From NCBI GenBank assembly GCA_903900705.1, contig CAIUOG010000172.1, forward strand, positions 1 through 64,000: 64,000 bases of DNA. Reading direction: 5' to 3'. This DNA comes from an uncultured Acidobacteriia bacterium. GTDB taxonomy: Bacteria > Acidobacteriota > Terriglobia > Bryobacterales > Bryobacteraceae. Positions 9,106-18,360 of this stretch are shown piece after piece. The position numbers and the translations under genes are program-made. A model generated the notes under the pieces. It was not told the DNA's origin. It ran no database searches and saw only the letters and a program-made list of their open reading frames with translations. The number at the start of each line of letters is the position of its first letter. Position 1 is the stretch's first letter.

Positions 9106-10086
9106 CTATTTCTTTGCGGCTGTCCCGCTCATATGCGGCGGATCCACGTTGTTCTCATTGCAGGGATACTCGCGCACGTCTTCGTTCTCCACCAGAATCG
9201 ACATCCGCGTGACCGTGGTCGGCGCTTTCATGGTGTTGGGATCGAAGAGGGTCGTCTCGGTTTCCAGATGCCCCAGATCCGGGCGGCGGTATTTGTCGAC
9301 CACATGGAGTTGCTCGGTATAACGGTGCGCTCCGCCATCCAGCCAGCCTTTGCCGTTGAAGCCCACCCGGTCCACCACCAGCGTGTCGCCCTCCCAGTGG
9401 CCAACCGCATGGCCATACCAGGTCGGATCTTCATTCTTCGGGTGCTCCCGGCCATCCAGATAAATCTGGCGATATGCCGGGTCTTCATCGTCATAGAGCA
9501 CAATCATCAGCTTCGGCGTCTGCACCAGTTTCATGAAGGCATTCGGCCACAGTACCGCGTGCGGCAGGCAGTAGGTGGCCGGGGTCAAGCTGCCGTTCGG
9601 CGCGCCCGCGGGCAGAAACGTATCGAGACCGGGATCTGTCGTATTCGGCCAGCTCCACACGCCGGAAAGGTCCGGCTTTCCATCGGCCATGCGCGGGGTG
9701 GGCCCCTTCGGCGCTTTGCGGCGCAGACTGTCCAGCGCGGGCTCATGCCCTTCGCCCGGCGTGCCACCCATCACGACGTAATGCAGATGAACGTCCAGGC
9801 GGCTACCCTTACCGGGCGCAATCGCGAACCCCTTCTGCTCAAACTTCGCCAGATACCGGATCGATGTCACGGTAATGTCGTATGCACCCGCCGGCAACTC
9901 GCCGAGTTCATACTCCCCGGTATCGGCGGCCACCGCCTTCTTTACCATGCCGGTCTGCGTATTCCGCGCCTCCACCGCCGCCAGAGGCACGGGCAAGCCG
10001 TCCGGCGCGCTGATCACCCCTTTCAGGCTGCCCTGTGCAAAGGCGGAAATCGCCGTGACGAATAAACCAAGTATGAATCGCTTCAT
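9106..10086 (-). CDS. Secreted carboxypeptidase-regulatory-like / PDLSGVW protein
   Basis: About 326 residues from the ATG at MKRFILGLFVTAISAFAQ, a clear signal peptide; an ATG six codons upstream is possible. Residues about 20-100 form a transthyretin-like carboxypeptidase regulatory fold (GSLKGVISAPDGLPVPLAAVEARNTQTG broken up by strands, ending ELPAGAYDITV). The rest starts with GKPDLSGVWSW and includes TYCLPHAVLWP and WEGDTLVVDRVGFNG, a combination typical of abundant secreted acidobacterial proteins of unknown function. No catalytic motif recognised. It converges on the hydroxylase-sulfotransferase gene with only 15 bases between stops. Confidence 0.7.
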   Translation of the reverse strand: MKRFILGLFVTAISAFAQGSLKGVISAPDGLPVPLAAVEARNTQTGMVKKAVAADTGEYELGELPAGAYDITVTSIRYLAKFEQKGFAIAPGKGSRLDVHLHYVVMGGTPGEGHEPALDSLRRKAPKGPTPRMADGKPDLSGVWSWPNTTDPGLDTFLPAGAPNGSLTPATYCLPHAVLWPNAFMKLVQTPKLMIVLYDDEDPAYRQIYLDGREHPKNEDPTWYGHAVGHWEGDTLVVDRVGFNGKGWLDGGAHRYTEQLHVVDKYRRPDLGHLETETTLFDPNTMKAPTTVTRMSILVENEDVREYPCNENNVDPPHMSGTAAKK

Positions 10087-10198
10087 GGAAAATGTAGTTT
10101 CCATAGTATCGACGCGGCCGTCTCCGCGCCATCCCTCTGTGTCATCCCTCCTGGTCCGTCTGCGTGCGAATCCTGCTACAATCGCCACTCGCACTGAA

Positions 10199-10651
10199 AT
10201 GACTCCGGAAATCGTCTTCTCCGCCGCCAATACCTTCGCACTGGCCGCCTGGCTGCTGCTCATCTTCGGCGGCCGCGCCCGCTGGACGGCGAACTTCGTC
10301 TGTGGCCTGGCGGTTCCTCTGCTCCTGGCCGCGCTGTACGTGTGGCTCATTCTTTCGCACTGGGGCGAAACTCCCGGAGATTTCCGTACTCTCGATGGCG
10401 TTGCCGCCCTCATGTCGAACCGCTGGGTGCTCACGGCCGGCTGGGTCCACTATCTGACCTTCGACCTCTTCATCGGCAGTTGGGAACTTCGCGATGCCCG
10501 CAAACGCGGCATCCCCCACTGGGTCGCCGTCCCCTGCCTGGTGCTGACATTCCTCTTCGGCCCGGCCGGCCTGCTGCTCTACTGCCTTGTTCGTTTCGCC
10601 GCCACCCGCACCGCCGCCATGCAGCCCGATAAAGGACTGGGTTTACAGTAG
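10199..10651 (+). CDS. ABA4-like (DUF4281) integral membrane protein
   Basis: 150 residues, four predicted membrane segments (near residues 5-25, 33-53, 80-100 and 117-140). The order of segments and motifs such as GWVHYLTFDLFIGSWELRD and FGPAGLLLY match the ABA4-like family, whose plant member is required for neoxanthin synthesis; in bacteria the role is unknown. The ATG was chosen because the upstream reading frame overlaps the divergent PDLSGVW gene and the protein then begins at its first membrane segment. The stop lies three bases before the MFS transporter start, so the two are probably co-expressed. Confidence 0.75.
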   Translation: MTPEIVFSAANTFALAAWLLLIFGGRARWTANFVCGLAVPLLLAALYVWLILSHWGETPGDFRTLDGVAALMSNRWVLTAGWVHYLTFDLFIGSWELRDARKRGIPHWVAVPCLVLTFLFGPAGLLLYCLVRFAATRTAAMQPDKGLGLQ

Positions 10652-10654
10652 GCT

Positions 10655-11980
10655 TTGTCGCTGAAACCGGAATTTCGCGCGGTCTTTACCCGCGCGGCCC
10701 TCTATACCCTGATCGCGCTCATGCTGGCCGAAACGACGATCAACTACGTTGATCGGCAGGTTGTTTCCGTCCTCGCCCCCACGCTGCGCGCGGAATTCGG
10801 ACTGACGAATGGCGAGTATGCCGCCATCGTCAACGCATTCCTGATCGTCTATGCAATTGCGCTCGGATTCGCGGGCTGGGCGCTGGACCGCTTCGGTCTG
10901 GGACGCGGACTCTCGCTCTCTGTGGTCTGGTGGTCCCTCGCAGGAATGCTGCACGCCTTCGCCCGCGGCCCTCTCAGCCTTGGCGCGCTCCGGGGCGTCC
11001 TCGCGCTGGGTGAAGCGAGCGCCTGGCCGGCATTCGCCAAAGCCGTTGCGCTCTGGGTGCCTCCCGAGTCCCGCCTTCTCGCTATCGGCATCTGCAACAG
11101 CGGTTCCAGTATCGGGGCGATGATTGCACCTCCACTGGTAGCGTGGATCACGCTGACCGCCGGGTGGCGCGCGGCTTTTCTCTGCACCGGCGCGCTCGGC
11201 CTCGTATGGACGGCGGCCTTCCTGCTTTTCCGCCACATGCACCCCGAGATGGCCCTCTCGGAGCAGGCAGGACTCCCTTCCGCCTCTGTCCCCGCACCCG
11301 CCATTCCCTGGGCAACGCTGCTGCGATGCCGTCAGACCTGGGCGATTTTCTTCTGTCGCTTTCTTGCCGACCCACTCTGGTACTTTTTCGTTTTCTGGAT
11401 ACCGGACTTCCTGTCGAAACATCGCGGGCTGAATCTGGCCGCCATCGGTCGCGTGGCGTGGATTCCGTTCCTCGTGTCCGGTCTCGCCAACCTCGGTGGC
11501 GGCTATCTTGCTCAACGCCTCCAGCGGGCCGGCTGGAGCGTGAATCGCACTCGTAAGGCTTTCATGGTTTTCTCGACCGTGCTCTCGCCGGTAGGAATCT
11601 TCGCCGCCTCGGCGCAGACACTGAACTCCACTCTCCTGCTCATTTCCACCGCGGTTTTCTGCTGGACCTTCTGGTCCATCGCCGTTCACAGCCTCGCCGG
11701 GGAATTCTTTCCGCCCCGCGCCGTCGCTTCCGTCTATGGCTTTGCCGGCGTCGGATCAACCCTGGGCTCCGCTATCTTTACCTGGGCCGTCGGACGCACC
11801 CTTGACCTGACGCAGAACTACAGTTACGTGTTTATCGGACTCGGATTCCTGATGCCACTGGCCTTGCTGGTTGGCGGCGGTCTGATGGGCAAAATCGAGC
11901 CCATCAACTTTGAGCCGATAAACGCTATGTCGCTTAAGCCCGGCCCGCCGCCTTCAGTTCCGCATACTCCTCATCGCTGA
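10655..11980 (+). CDS. MFS transporter, anion:cation symporter type
   Basis: 441 residues from a TTG start three bases after the ABA4-like gene. Twelve hydrophobic segments. The first-helix motif TTINYVDRQVVSVLAPTLRAEF and the loop WALDRFGLGRGL are typical of the ACS family (ExuT/GudP-like hexuronate and sugar-acid uptake), and LGEASAWPAFAKAVALWVPP matches the family helix 4/5 region. The substrate is probably an organic or sugar acid anion moved with protons. The last 47 bases overlap the convergent DUF779 gene. A second ACS transporter in this window sits beside uronate isomerase. Confidence 0.85.
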   Translation: MSLKPEFRAVFTRAALYTLIALMLAETTINYVDRQVVSVLAPTLRAEFGLTNGEYAAIVNAFLIVYAIALGFAGWALDRFGLGRGLSLSVVWWSLAGMLHAFARGPLSLGALRGVLALGEASAWPAFAKAVALWVPPESRLLAIGICNSGSSIGAMIAPPLVAWITLTAGWRAAFLCTGALGLVWTAAFLLFRHMHPEMALSEQAGLPSASVPAPAIPWATLLRCRQTWAIFFCRFLADPLWYFFVFWIPDFLSKHRGLNLAAIGRVAWIPFLVSGLANLGGGYLAQRLQRAGWSVNRTRKAFMVFSTVLSPVGIFAASAQTLNSTLLLISTAVFCWTFWSIAVHSLAGEFFPPRAVASVYGFAGVGSTLGSAIFTWAVGRTLDLTQNYSYVFIGLGFLMPLALLVGGGLMGKIEPINFEPINAMSLKPGPPPSVPHTPHR

Positions 11981-12308
11981 AGATTCGGGATCGAATCAGA
12001 AAGCGCAGCCCTTCCGGTCCTTCCAGGGAGAACATGCCGCCCCGTCCGGTTACCACATCCACCGTCAGTTGCGTGTGCTTCCAATACTCAAACTGGCTGC
12101 GGCTCATATAGAATTGCGCGCCCCCGATTTCACCCAGTTGCACGTCATTGTCTCCCAGCAGGAACTCACCCATCGGGAAACACATCGGTGAACTCCCATC
12201 GCAGCAGCCGCCCGACTGGTGGAACATCAGTTCCCCATATCGGGCCTTCAGCCGCTCGATCAGAGCCAGCGCCGCATCCGTCGCGAGTACCTGCCGGGGT
12301 CCGTTCAC
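11934..12308 (-). CDS. DUF779 domain protein
   Basis: 124 residues, the full length of the DUF779 family: ALIERLKARYGELMFHQSGGCCDG, then PMCFPMGEFLLGDNDVQLGEIGG, then a region with SQFEYWKHTQLTVDV. The conserved GGCCDGS and cysteine/acidic residues suggest metal or cofactor handling, but no activity is established. The family is classically encoded next to acetaldehyde or aldehyde dehydrogenases, as here, six bases downstream of one. The 3' end overlaps the convergent MFS gene by 47 bases. Confidence 0.9.
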   Translation of the reverse strand: MNGPRQVLATDAALALIERLKARYGELMFHQSGGCCDGSSPMCFPMGEFLLGDNDVQLGEIGGAQFYMSRSQFEYWKHTQLTVDVVTGRGGMFSLEGPEGLRFLIRSRIFSDEEYAELKAAGRA

Positions 12309-12314
12309 AGCGCC

Positions 12315-13835
12315 CTAGAAGAAGCCCATCGCGTTCGGGCTGTAGCTCACCAGCTGATTCTTGGTCTGCTGATAGTGTTCGAGCATCATCAGATGGTTCT
12401 CCCGCCCGATGCCCGACTGCTTGTAGCCACCAAACGCGGCATGCGCCGGATACAGGTGATAGCAATTCGTCCACACCCGACCCGCCTGGATCTCGCGCCC
12501 GAAGTGATAGGCGCGGTTCATGTCCCGCGTCCAGACGCCCGCGCCCAGGCCGTACAACGTGTCGTTGGCGAGGGCCAGAGCCTCTTCCTCGTCTTTGAAC
12601 GTGGTTACGCTCACCACCGGTCCAAAGATCTCTTCCTGGAAGATCCGCATGTTGTTCGTGCCCTTGAAAACCGTGGGCTGCACGTAGTATCCGCCCGCAA
12701 GCTCTCCCTCGAACACAGCCCGCGCGCCTCCGGTGAGCACCTCCGCGCCCTCCTGCCGCCCGATGTCGATATAGGAAAGGATCTTTTCGAGCTGTTCGCT
12801 CGACGCCTGCGCTCCCAGCATGGTCGTCATGTCCAGCGGATTGCCTTGGCGGATCGCCTTCACCCGGGGCAGCGCTCTTTCCATGAACCGGTCATAGATG
12901 GATTCCTGAATCAGCGCGCGCGACGGGCAGGTGCAGACCTCGCCCTGATTCAGCGCGAACAGCACAAAGCCTTCGAGGGCCTTGTCAAAGAAAGCGTCAT
13001 CCTGCGCGAGCACGTCTTCGAAGAAAATGTTCGGACTTTTGCCGCCGAGTTCCAACGTGACCGGAATCAGGTTCTGCGAAGCGTACTGCATGATCAGCCG
13101 GCCGGTCGTTGTCTCACCGGTAAACGCAATCTTCGCGATGCGCGAGCTCGACGCGAGAGGCTTACCCGCTTCCAGCCCAAACCCGTTCACCACGTTCAGC
13201 ACGCCCGCGGGCAGCAGGTCCCCGATGAGTTCCATCAGGACCAGAATGGAGAGTGGCGTCTGTTCGGCCGGTTTCAGCACCACGCAGTTGCCGGCGGCCA
13301 GCGCGGGCGCCAGTTTCCACGTCGCCATGAGAATCGGGAAATTCCATGGGATGATCTGGCCCACAACCCCCAGCGGTTCATGGTAATGATAGGCAACCGT
13401 GGTGGCATCGATTTCCGAGATCCCGCCCTGCTGCGCCCGGATCGCTCCGGCGAAATAACGGAAATGGTCAATTGCCAGCGGAATATCGGCGATCGTGGTC
13501 TCCCGGATCGGCTTGCCGTTATCCCAGGTCTCGACCGTCGCCAGGAGTTCCAGGTTCTGCTCCATCCGTTCGGCAATCTGTTCCAGAATTCTGGCGCGGC
13601 TCGCCACAGAAGTTTTGCCCCAGTTGCGCCGCGCGGCGTGCGCCGCGTCCAGAGCGAGGTCGATATCTGCCGCGTTCGACCGGGGAATCTCGCACAGCAC
13701 CTGACCGTTTACCGGCGTGGTGTTTTCAAAGTAGCTCTGCGACAGAGGCGGCACCCAGGCGCCGCCAATGTAGTTTTCGTAGCGCCGTTTGAGCTCGAGC
13801 GGCCTGCCGCCCAGCGTGCTATCGCGTTTCGTCAT
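12315..13835 (-). CDS. NAD(P)-dependent aldehyde dehydrogenase (acetaldehyde dehydrogenase type)
   Basis: 506 residues, full length for class-3-like ALDHs. Visible motifs are the cofactor and active-site region [22 protein letters not shown], the glutamate motif [10 protein letters not shown] with the general base, and the catalytic cysteine in [13 protein letters not shown]. The GEVCTCPSR form and the DUF779 partner are characteristic of the AldA/ExaC-like acetaldehyde dehydrogenases, so oxidation of acetaldehyde to acetate is the best guess. Ethanolamine ammonia-lyase, which releases acetaldehyde, is encoded elsewhere in this window. Forms an operon with the DUF779 gene. Confidence 0.9.
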   Translation of the reverse strand: MTKRDSTLGGRPLELKRRYENYIGGAWVPPLSQSYFENTTPVNGQVLCEIPRSNAADIDLALDAAHAARRNWGKTSVASRARILEQIAERMEQNLELLATVETWDNGKPIRETTIADIPLAIDHFRYFAGAIRAQQGGISEIDATTVAYHYHEPLGVVGQIIPWNFPILMATWKLAPALAAGNCVVLKPAEQTPLSILVLMELIGDLLPAGVLNVVNGFGLEAGKPLASSSRIAKIAFTGETTTGRLIMQYASQNLIPVTLELGGKSPNIFFEDVLAQDDAFFDKALEGFVLFALNQGEVCTCPSRALIQESIYDRFMERALPRVKAIRQGNPLDMTTMLGAQASSEQLEKILSYIDIGRQEGAEVLTGGARAVFEGELAGGYYVQPTVFKGTNNMRIFQEEIFGPVVSVTTFKDEEEALALANDTLYGLGAGVWTRDMNRAYHFGREIQAGRVWTNCYHLYPAHAAFGGYKQSGIGRENHLMMLEHYQQTKNQLVSYSPNAMGFF

Positions 13836-13926
13836 GGAAATGGCTCTCTTTCACGGAATGACTCGGGTTTCCTGGCATTAATCTTACATCCAGTGACCCG
13901 GAACCTCTATGGCTGGGAGCCGGCTT

Positions 13927-15168
13927 TTATTGACTGAGCTTGCGGTTCAGCATATCGAGCGCCATCTGCGCGGCGAACGCGCGCACACGCGGACGGTCGC
14001 TCGAAGGCCAGATCCGGTGGAATGTCTCCACGCCATCCGGTCCCGCAATGCCGATGTATACCGAACCGACGGGCGCCTCATCACCATCCGTCGACGGCCC
14101 TGCGTTGCCGGTGATGGAAACAGCCCACGTCGCCCCGGTCCGCTCACGCGCGCCGGTGGCCATGGCCGCCGCCGTCTCGCTGCTCACCGCGCCGTGACTC
14201 GCCAGCAGTTCCTCCGGCACGCCCAGCAGCGCGGTTTTCAGCCGCCGCTGGTAGGTGACGAAGCCTCCGGCGAACCAAGCGGAACTCCCGGGTACCGTTG
14301 TGATCCGCTCCGCCAGACCGCCACCGGTCGCGCTCTCCGCCACCGCGAGGGTCGCGCCCGCCGCCACCAGTTTCCGGCCCGTGATCACTTCGAGCGGATC
14401 CGCGTTTCGTGAGTAAATCTTCTCGCCCAGAGCTGCGTCAATCTGGTCGCCGACCTCTTTCAGCAGCGCGTTCGCCTCCGCCTCCGTCGAACATCGCGCC
14501 CGCAGATGGACCTGAAGGTCTCCGTTATGCGCCAGCACCGTGGTCGCCGGATTCCCGTACTTCTTGTAGATCGGGGAGATGGTCTGGTCCAGATCGCTCT
14601 CGCTCATCCCGGAAATCCGAAACACCTGAATCCGGATGGCAAGTGGCGGTACCAACTTCCGCAGCCTCGGCTCGCACTCGCGCGTGAACATCGACTTCAG
14701 TTCATGCGGCGGTCCCGGCAGAATCACCACCACGCGGTTCCCGTTCGCGGCGATCCACTGACCGGGCGCCGTGCCCCGGTCGTTCGAAAGGATTTCCGCG
14801 CCCTCGATCACCATCGCCTGGCGTTTATTGATCTCCGGCATCACGCGCTTCATCCGAAGGAACCGATCTTCGATTCCTGCGCTGATTCCGGCGTGGAAGA
14901 ACTGCTCCCGTTCCAGCGCCGCCGCCACCGCATCGCGCGTCACGTCATCTTCGGTCGGCCCCAGTCCGCCCGAAATCAGCACGAAGCCGGAAGCCTCCAG
15001 CGCGCGGCGGATGGCCGTGGTCAGTCGCTCGCGATCGTCGCCGATCACGTGCTTCGCCACCACCTCCACGCCCATCTGATTCAGCTGATCCGTCAAAAAA
15101 AGGGAGTTCGTGTCCACACGGTCCGGAGTCAGCATCTCCGAACCCACGGCGATGATTTCGGCGTTCAT
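13927..15168 (-). CDS. cinA: CinA-family protein (competence/damage-inducible protein, NMN amidohydrolase)
   Basis: 413 residues. The N-terminal MoCF/MoaB-like domain has EIIAVGSEMLTPDRVDTNS, LISGGLGPTEDDVTRDA and LPGPPHELKSMF. The C-terminal CinA domain (about residues 255-413) has VAESATGGGLAERIT, VTYQRRLKTALLGV and SITGNAGP, the region that deamidates nicotinamide mononucleotide in pyridine nucleotide salvage. The N-terminal domain of the family is linked to ADP-ribose pyrophosphatase activity. The ATG at MNAEIIAVG is the family start; it lies 17 bases after the NHL-propeller stop, so translation is probably coupled within the operon. Confidence 0.92.
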   Translation of the reverse strand: MNAEIIAVGSEMLTPDRVDTNSLFLTDQLNQMGVEVVAKHVIGDDRERLTTAIRRALEASGFVLISGGLGPTEDDVTRDAVAAALEREQFFHAGISAGIEDRFLRMKRVMPEINKRQAMVIEGAEILSNDRGTAPGQWIAANGNRVVVILPGPPHELKSMFTRECEPRLRKLVPPLAIRIQVFRISGMSESDLDQTISPIYKKYGNPATTVLAHNGDLQVHLRARCSTEAEANALLKEVGDQIDAALGEKIYSRNADPLEVITGRKLVAAGATLAVAESATGGGLAERITTVPGSSAWFAGGFVTYQRRLKTALLGVPEELLASHGAVSSETAAAMATGARERTGATWAVSITGNAGPSTDGDEAPVGSVYIGIAGPDGVETFHRIWPSSDRPRVRAFAAQMALDMLNRKLSQ

Positions 15169-15185
15169 GTCTTTACCCGAAAGAG

Positions 15186-16244
15186 CTAAACAGGAAATGG
15201 TTGATACCCGCGGATCCCCATGTCCACCCGGTAAATCGCGTTGGTGGTGGAAAGAATCATCGCGCGGGACGGCGAGAACGCCAGACCCACAATGCCGGGC
15301 CCGGAAAGCACATGCGCGATGGAACGGTCCTGCCGGATCCGCACCACACCCTTGCGACCCATATAGGACGCCGCGGCGTAGAGGTTGCCATCCTCGTCGA
15401 ATGCAAGGCCCTGCGGACGACCCAGCCCGCGGTAGAAAATCTCCACGTCGCCGTTGTCCGCCACGCGGTAGATCGAGTCGTAGCTGGAAGTCGTGGGTCC
15501 CGAGACATACAGGTGCTGGTCCGGCCCCCACGCCAGATGATAGGCCGCGATCGATGGTTCCATCGTCGCGTACACATAAATCTGCCGGTTCGGCGCGATC
15601 TTGAAGATCGTGCCCGAACGGTCGCCCACATACAGGTTGTGCTCTTCGTCAAAGCACATCCCCGTAGCCACGCCCATGCCTTCCACGAAGACGGACATGT
15701 TGCCGGTGGGCGTCACCTGATACACCATGCCGTCGAAGCGGCTGGAAATGTAGATCAGCCCGTCATGCCCGATCGCGATGGCCGTCGCATTCATCATGTC
15801 GTTGATAAACGGGCGCATGTTGAAGTTCAGGTCGATTTTGTAAACCGCCACCGGAACCTTCTGGCCCCTCGACCCGCTGAATGTCGTGTAGATGTTCCCG
15901 AAGCTGTCCACCGCCGGGCTGGCTACCGGATGCAGGTTTTCCGCAATCGAGATGCCGATGTCGCAACTCCAGATCTCGCTTGCATGGGCGCCCTCGCCGA
16001 CAATCAGTTCCCCGGCGGACGCGCCCTCCGGAACTTTCACAATCACCAGCGAATCCGACCCGATCACCACCGGCGCCTGGACTTCGCCCAGCATCACGTG
16101 CGGGCGTTCCATCAGGCTGCCGCTCTGGTCCAGATTGGCGGAGAACCCTTTGCCGCGGATATAGAGTTCTCCCCCGGTGATGGCAGCCTCGGGCTGCACC
16201 TCTGCGATCAGGGGGCGGACGTTTCTTTCTTTGCGGATTGGCAT
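15186..16244 (-). CDS. IPT/TIG plus NHL/SMP-30-like beta-propeller protein
   Basis: 352 residues from the ATG at MPIRKERNV; the longer reading frame overlaps pgpA. Residues about 12-95 resemble an IPT/TIG immunoglobulin-like fold (VQPEAAITGGELYIRGKGFS). The rest consists of repeated blades such as AVDSFGNIYTTF, AIGHDGLIYISS, CFDEEHNLYVGD and AFDEDGNLYAAA, typical of NHL/SMP-30 propellers. No signal peptide is evident, so it may be cytoplasmic. No catalytic metal site can be assigned with confidence. Lies between pgpA and cinA in the same orientation. Confidence 0.75.
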   Translation of the reverse strand: MPIRKERNVRPLIAEVQPEAAITGGELYIRGKGFSANLDQSGSLMERPHVMLGEVQAPVVIGSDSLVIVKVPEGASAGELIVGEGAHASEIWSCDIGISIAENLHPVASPAVDSFGNIYTTFSGSRGQKVPVAVYKIDLNFNMRPFINDMMNATAIAIGHDGLIYISSRFDGMVYQVTPTGNMSVFVEGMGVATGMCFDEEHNLYVGDRSGTIFKIAPNRQIYVYATMEPSIAAYHLAWGPDQHLYVSGPTTSSYDSIYRVADNGDVEIFYRGLGRPQGLAFDEDGNLYAAASYMGRKGVVRIRQDRSIAHVLSGPGIVGLAFSPSRAMILSTTNAIYRVDMGIRGYQPFPV

Positions 16245-16269
16245 TCGTTTTATTTCGTACCTGAAGCTG

Positions 16270-16746
16270 TCAATAGAGATTGAACCATCCCAGCGCGAAT
16301 AAGACAACAGCGCCGTACAGGCCGGCCATCATATCGTCCAGGACGATTCCCGCGCCGCCGGGCATCCGTTCCAACTGACGTACCGGCGGCGGTTTGAGAA
16401 TATCGAAAATGCGAAAAAGCAGCAGTCCGAGCAACAGCGACTTCCAGTTGAGCCGCATCGCGCCGCCGAGCGTGAGCCATTGGCCGACCACCTCGTCCAC
16501 CACCACAATCTGAGGGTCTTTCTTCCCGGCTTCGCGCGCCACCACGTCGGCGGCCCAGATCGCCGGGCCCAGCGCGGCCAGTGACAAAATCACGAACCCG
16601 CTGTTGTGAAGCCCCGCCAGCATCAGTGGCCAGGCAATCAGGATGGCGGCCACGGAACCCGCCGTGCCCGGCCCTTTGGGGAAGTAACCCGCCCCGAACC
16701 ACGTCGCGATCGCCCAGGCCGGTTTCGTGCGGCCGGCGCTATTCAC
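16270..16746 (-). CDS. pgpA: Phosphatidylglycerophosphatase A
   Basis: 158 residues with three to four membrane segments. It carries the PgpA signatures [14 protein letters not shown], the acidic motif [20 protein letters not shown] and [11 protein letters not shown]. The enzyme removes the terminal phosphate of phosphatidylglycerophosphate in the inner membrane to make phosphatidylglycerol. The start overlaps the end of yacG by eight bases, indicating translational coupling in the rimO-yacG-pgpA block. Confidence 0.93.
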   Translation of the reverse strand: MNSAGRTKPAWAIATWFGAGYFPKGPGTAGSVAAILIAWPLMLAGLHNSGFVILSLAALGPAIWAADVVAREAGKKDPQIVVVDEVVGQWLTLGGAMRLNWKSLLLGLLLFRIFDILKPPPVRQLERMPGGAGIVLDDMMAGLYGAVVLFALGWFNLY

Positions 16747-16906
16747 CGTGGTCTTCTTCGCCTTCCAGGGGATTCCACGCCGGTGTTGAGATCACATACT
16801 TTTCCGACGCCCAGTTGCCCAGGTCGATAATCCGGCAGCGTTCGCTGCAGAAGGGGGCTTCGGCGTCGGTCGATTGAACCGGTTTCTGGCAGATCGGGCA
16901 GCGCAT
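16739..16906 (-). CDS. yacG: DNA gyrase inhibitor YacG-like zinc protein
   Basis: 55 residues. Zinc ligands C3, C6, C20 and C24 (MRCPICQKP ... [15 protein letters not shown]) are exactly the YacG pattern, followed by the acidic tail GEEDHGE. YacG family members bind GyrB and inhibit gyrase in Escherichia coli; whether that holds here is untested. The ATG shares its A with the rimO stop codon (TGATG), and the 3' end overlaps pgpA. Confidence 0.9.
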   Translation of the reverse strand: MRCPICQKPVQSTDAEAPFCSERCRIIDLGNWASEKYVISTPAWNPLEGEEDHGE

Positions 16907-18360
16907 CAGAGTATTTGGATGAGTTGTGATGCCGCGGGATTCGACATCGGCATAAATGGAAGTTGCCTGTCGTCGCCCGCGAGCAGCGTTCCGATGATGT
17001 CGTAGTCGTGGGTTTCGGTGATGCGCAGTTTCCGCATCTGCCCGGGTTGCGGTTCGCCGCCCTCCACGTCGTTGATCAGAACCACGCCATCGATCTCCGG
17101 CGCCTGCGTCGACATCCGCGCCTGCCACAGCAGGTCCGTGTCGGGCGAAAGCCCTTCCACGAGCACGTCGACTTCATGGCCGACCAGGGACTTGTTCTTC
17201 GCCCTGGAAATTTTCCGCTGGATCGCCATCAGGCGGCGTTTGCGGTTGTTAATGGTGCGCCCGTCCACTTTGCCATCGAGCGCGTGGCTCTTGCTGGTGT
17301 CCTCATCGGAGTAGGAGAATACGCCCAGGCGGTCCAGGCGGGCCGCTTCCACGAACTGGCAGAGTTCGTCAAAATCGGCGTCGGTCTCGCCCGGAAATCC
17401 GGCGATGAAGCTGGTGCGGATCGCCACGCCCGGGATCGTTTTCCGGATACGTTCGATCAGCTTCAGGAAAATGTCGCCGTTCGCGCCGCGCTTCATCCTC
17501 TTCAGGACATTAGCGCTCGCATGCTGCAGCGGCATGTCGATGTACTTGACCAGGGACTCGTGTTCCGCAATGGTGTCGAGCAGTTTCTGGGTGACTTTGT
17601 TCGGGTAGGCGTAGAGGAATCGCACCCATTTGGGCTGCGGCGTCTCGATTTGCGCCAGCCTGCCCAGCAGTTGGGCCAGGCCGTCTTTCAGGCCGAAATC
17701 CTCCCCGTAGCAGGTGGTGTCCTGCCCGATAAGGTTGATTTCACGCACTCCCTGGCTGAACAGCCGGGTGGCCTCAGAGACCACGGATTCGAAGCGGCGA
17801 CTGCGGAAACTGCCCCGGTATTGCGGGATCACGCAGAACGTGCAGGGATGGTCGCAACCCTCGGCGATCTTGATGTAAGCGAAGTGTTTGGGCGTCGCGA
17901 GTACGCGCGGGGTGAGTTCGGAATACAGGTAGAGGCCGTTTTCCGGCATCGCGCTGGTGTCTTCCATGCCCTCGCAGGCCGCCACGACTTTATCGAGTTC
18001 GTTCGTCCCGATCAGGGCGTCCACCTCGGGCATGTCTTTCCGGATGTCGCCGCGATAGCGCTCCACCAGACAGCCCGCCACGATGAGCTTCTTCGCGCGG
18101 CCAACTCTTTTGTATTCAGCCATTTCGAGAATCGTATCGATCGATTCCTTCTTGGCCGGATCAATGAAACTGCAGGTGTTCACAACCAGGACATCGGCCT
18201 GATCGGGGTGGTTGGTGAGTTCATGGCCGCGGGCCGTAAGCTGGCCCATCATGACTTCACTATCAACGAGATTTTTGGGGCAGCCGAGGCTGACGAAACC
18301 GACTTTCAATGGGGTTGGACTCACTTCAGGATAACAAAGTCCGCGCGGAGGCGGCTTCAT
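16906..18360 (-). CDS. rimO: Ribosomal protein S12 methylthiotransferase
   Basis: 484 residues. The N-terminal UPF0004 domain contributes cluster cysteines C27 ([12 protein letters not shown]), C63 and C97. The radical SAM domain has C169, C173 and C176 ([10 protein letters not shown]). A TRAM domain follows near residues 370-440. RimO adds a methylthio group to an aspartate of ribosomal protein S12. The opening [12 protein letters not shown] distinguishes it from MiaB. The ATG overlaps the upstream propeller gene by ATGA; a GTG 12 codons in is an alternative start. Confidence 0.95.
   Translation of the reverse strand: MKPPPRGLCYPEVSPTPLKVGFVSLGCPKNLVDSEVMMGQLTARGHELTNHPDQADVLVVNTCSFIDPAKKESIDTILEMAEYKRVGRAKKLIVAGCLVERYRGDIRKDMPEVDALIGTNELDKVVAACEGMEDTSAMPENGLYLYSELTPRVLATPKHFAYIKIAEGCDHPCTFCVIPQYRGSFRSRRFESVVSEATRLFSQGVREINLIGQDTTCYGEDFGLKDGLAQLLGRLAQIETPQPKWVRFLYAYPNKVTQKLLDTIAEHESLVKYIDMPLQHASANVLKRMKRGANGDIFLKLIERIRKTIPGVAIRTSFIAGFPGETDADFDELCQFVEAARLDRLGVFSYSDEDTSKSHALDGKVDGRTINNRKRRLMAIQRKISRAKNKSLVGHEVDVLVEGLSPDTDLLWQARMSTQAPEIDGVVLINDVEGGEPQPGQMRKLRITETHDYDIIGTLLAGDDRQLPFMPMSNPAASQLIQIL

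Noticed and set aside
12219-13937. 572-codon plus-strand frame opposite aldehyde dehydrogenase
   Set aside because: Shadow of a well-conserved enzyme in GC-rich DNA; the product has no recognisable motif.
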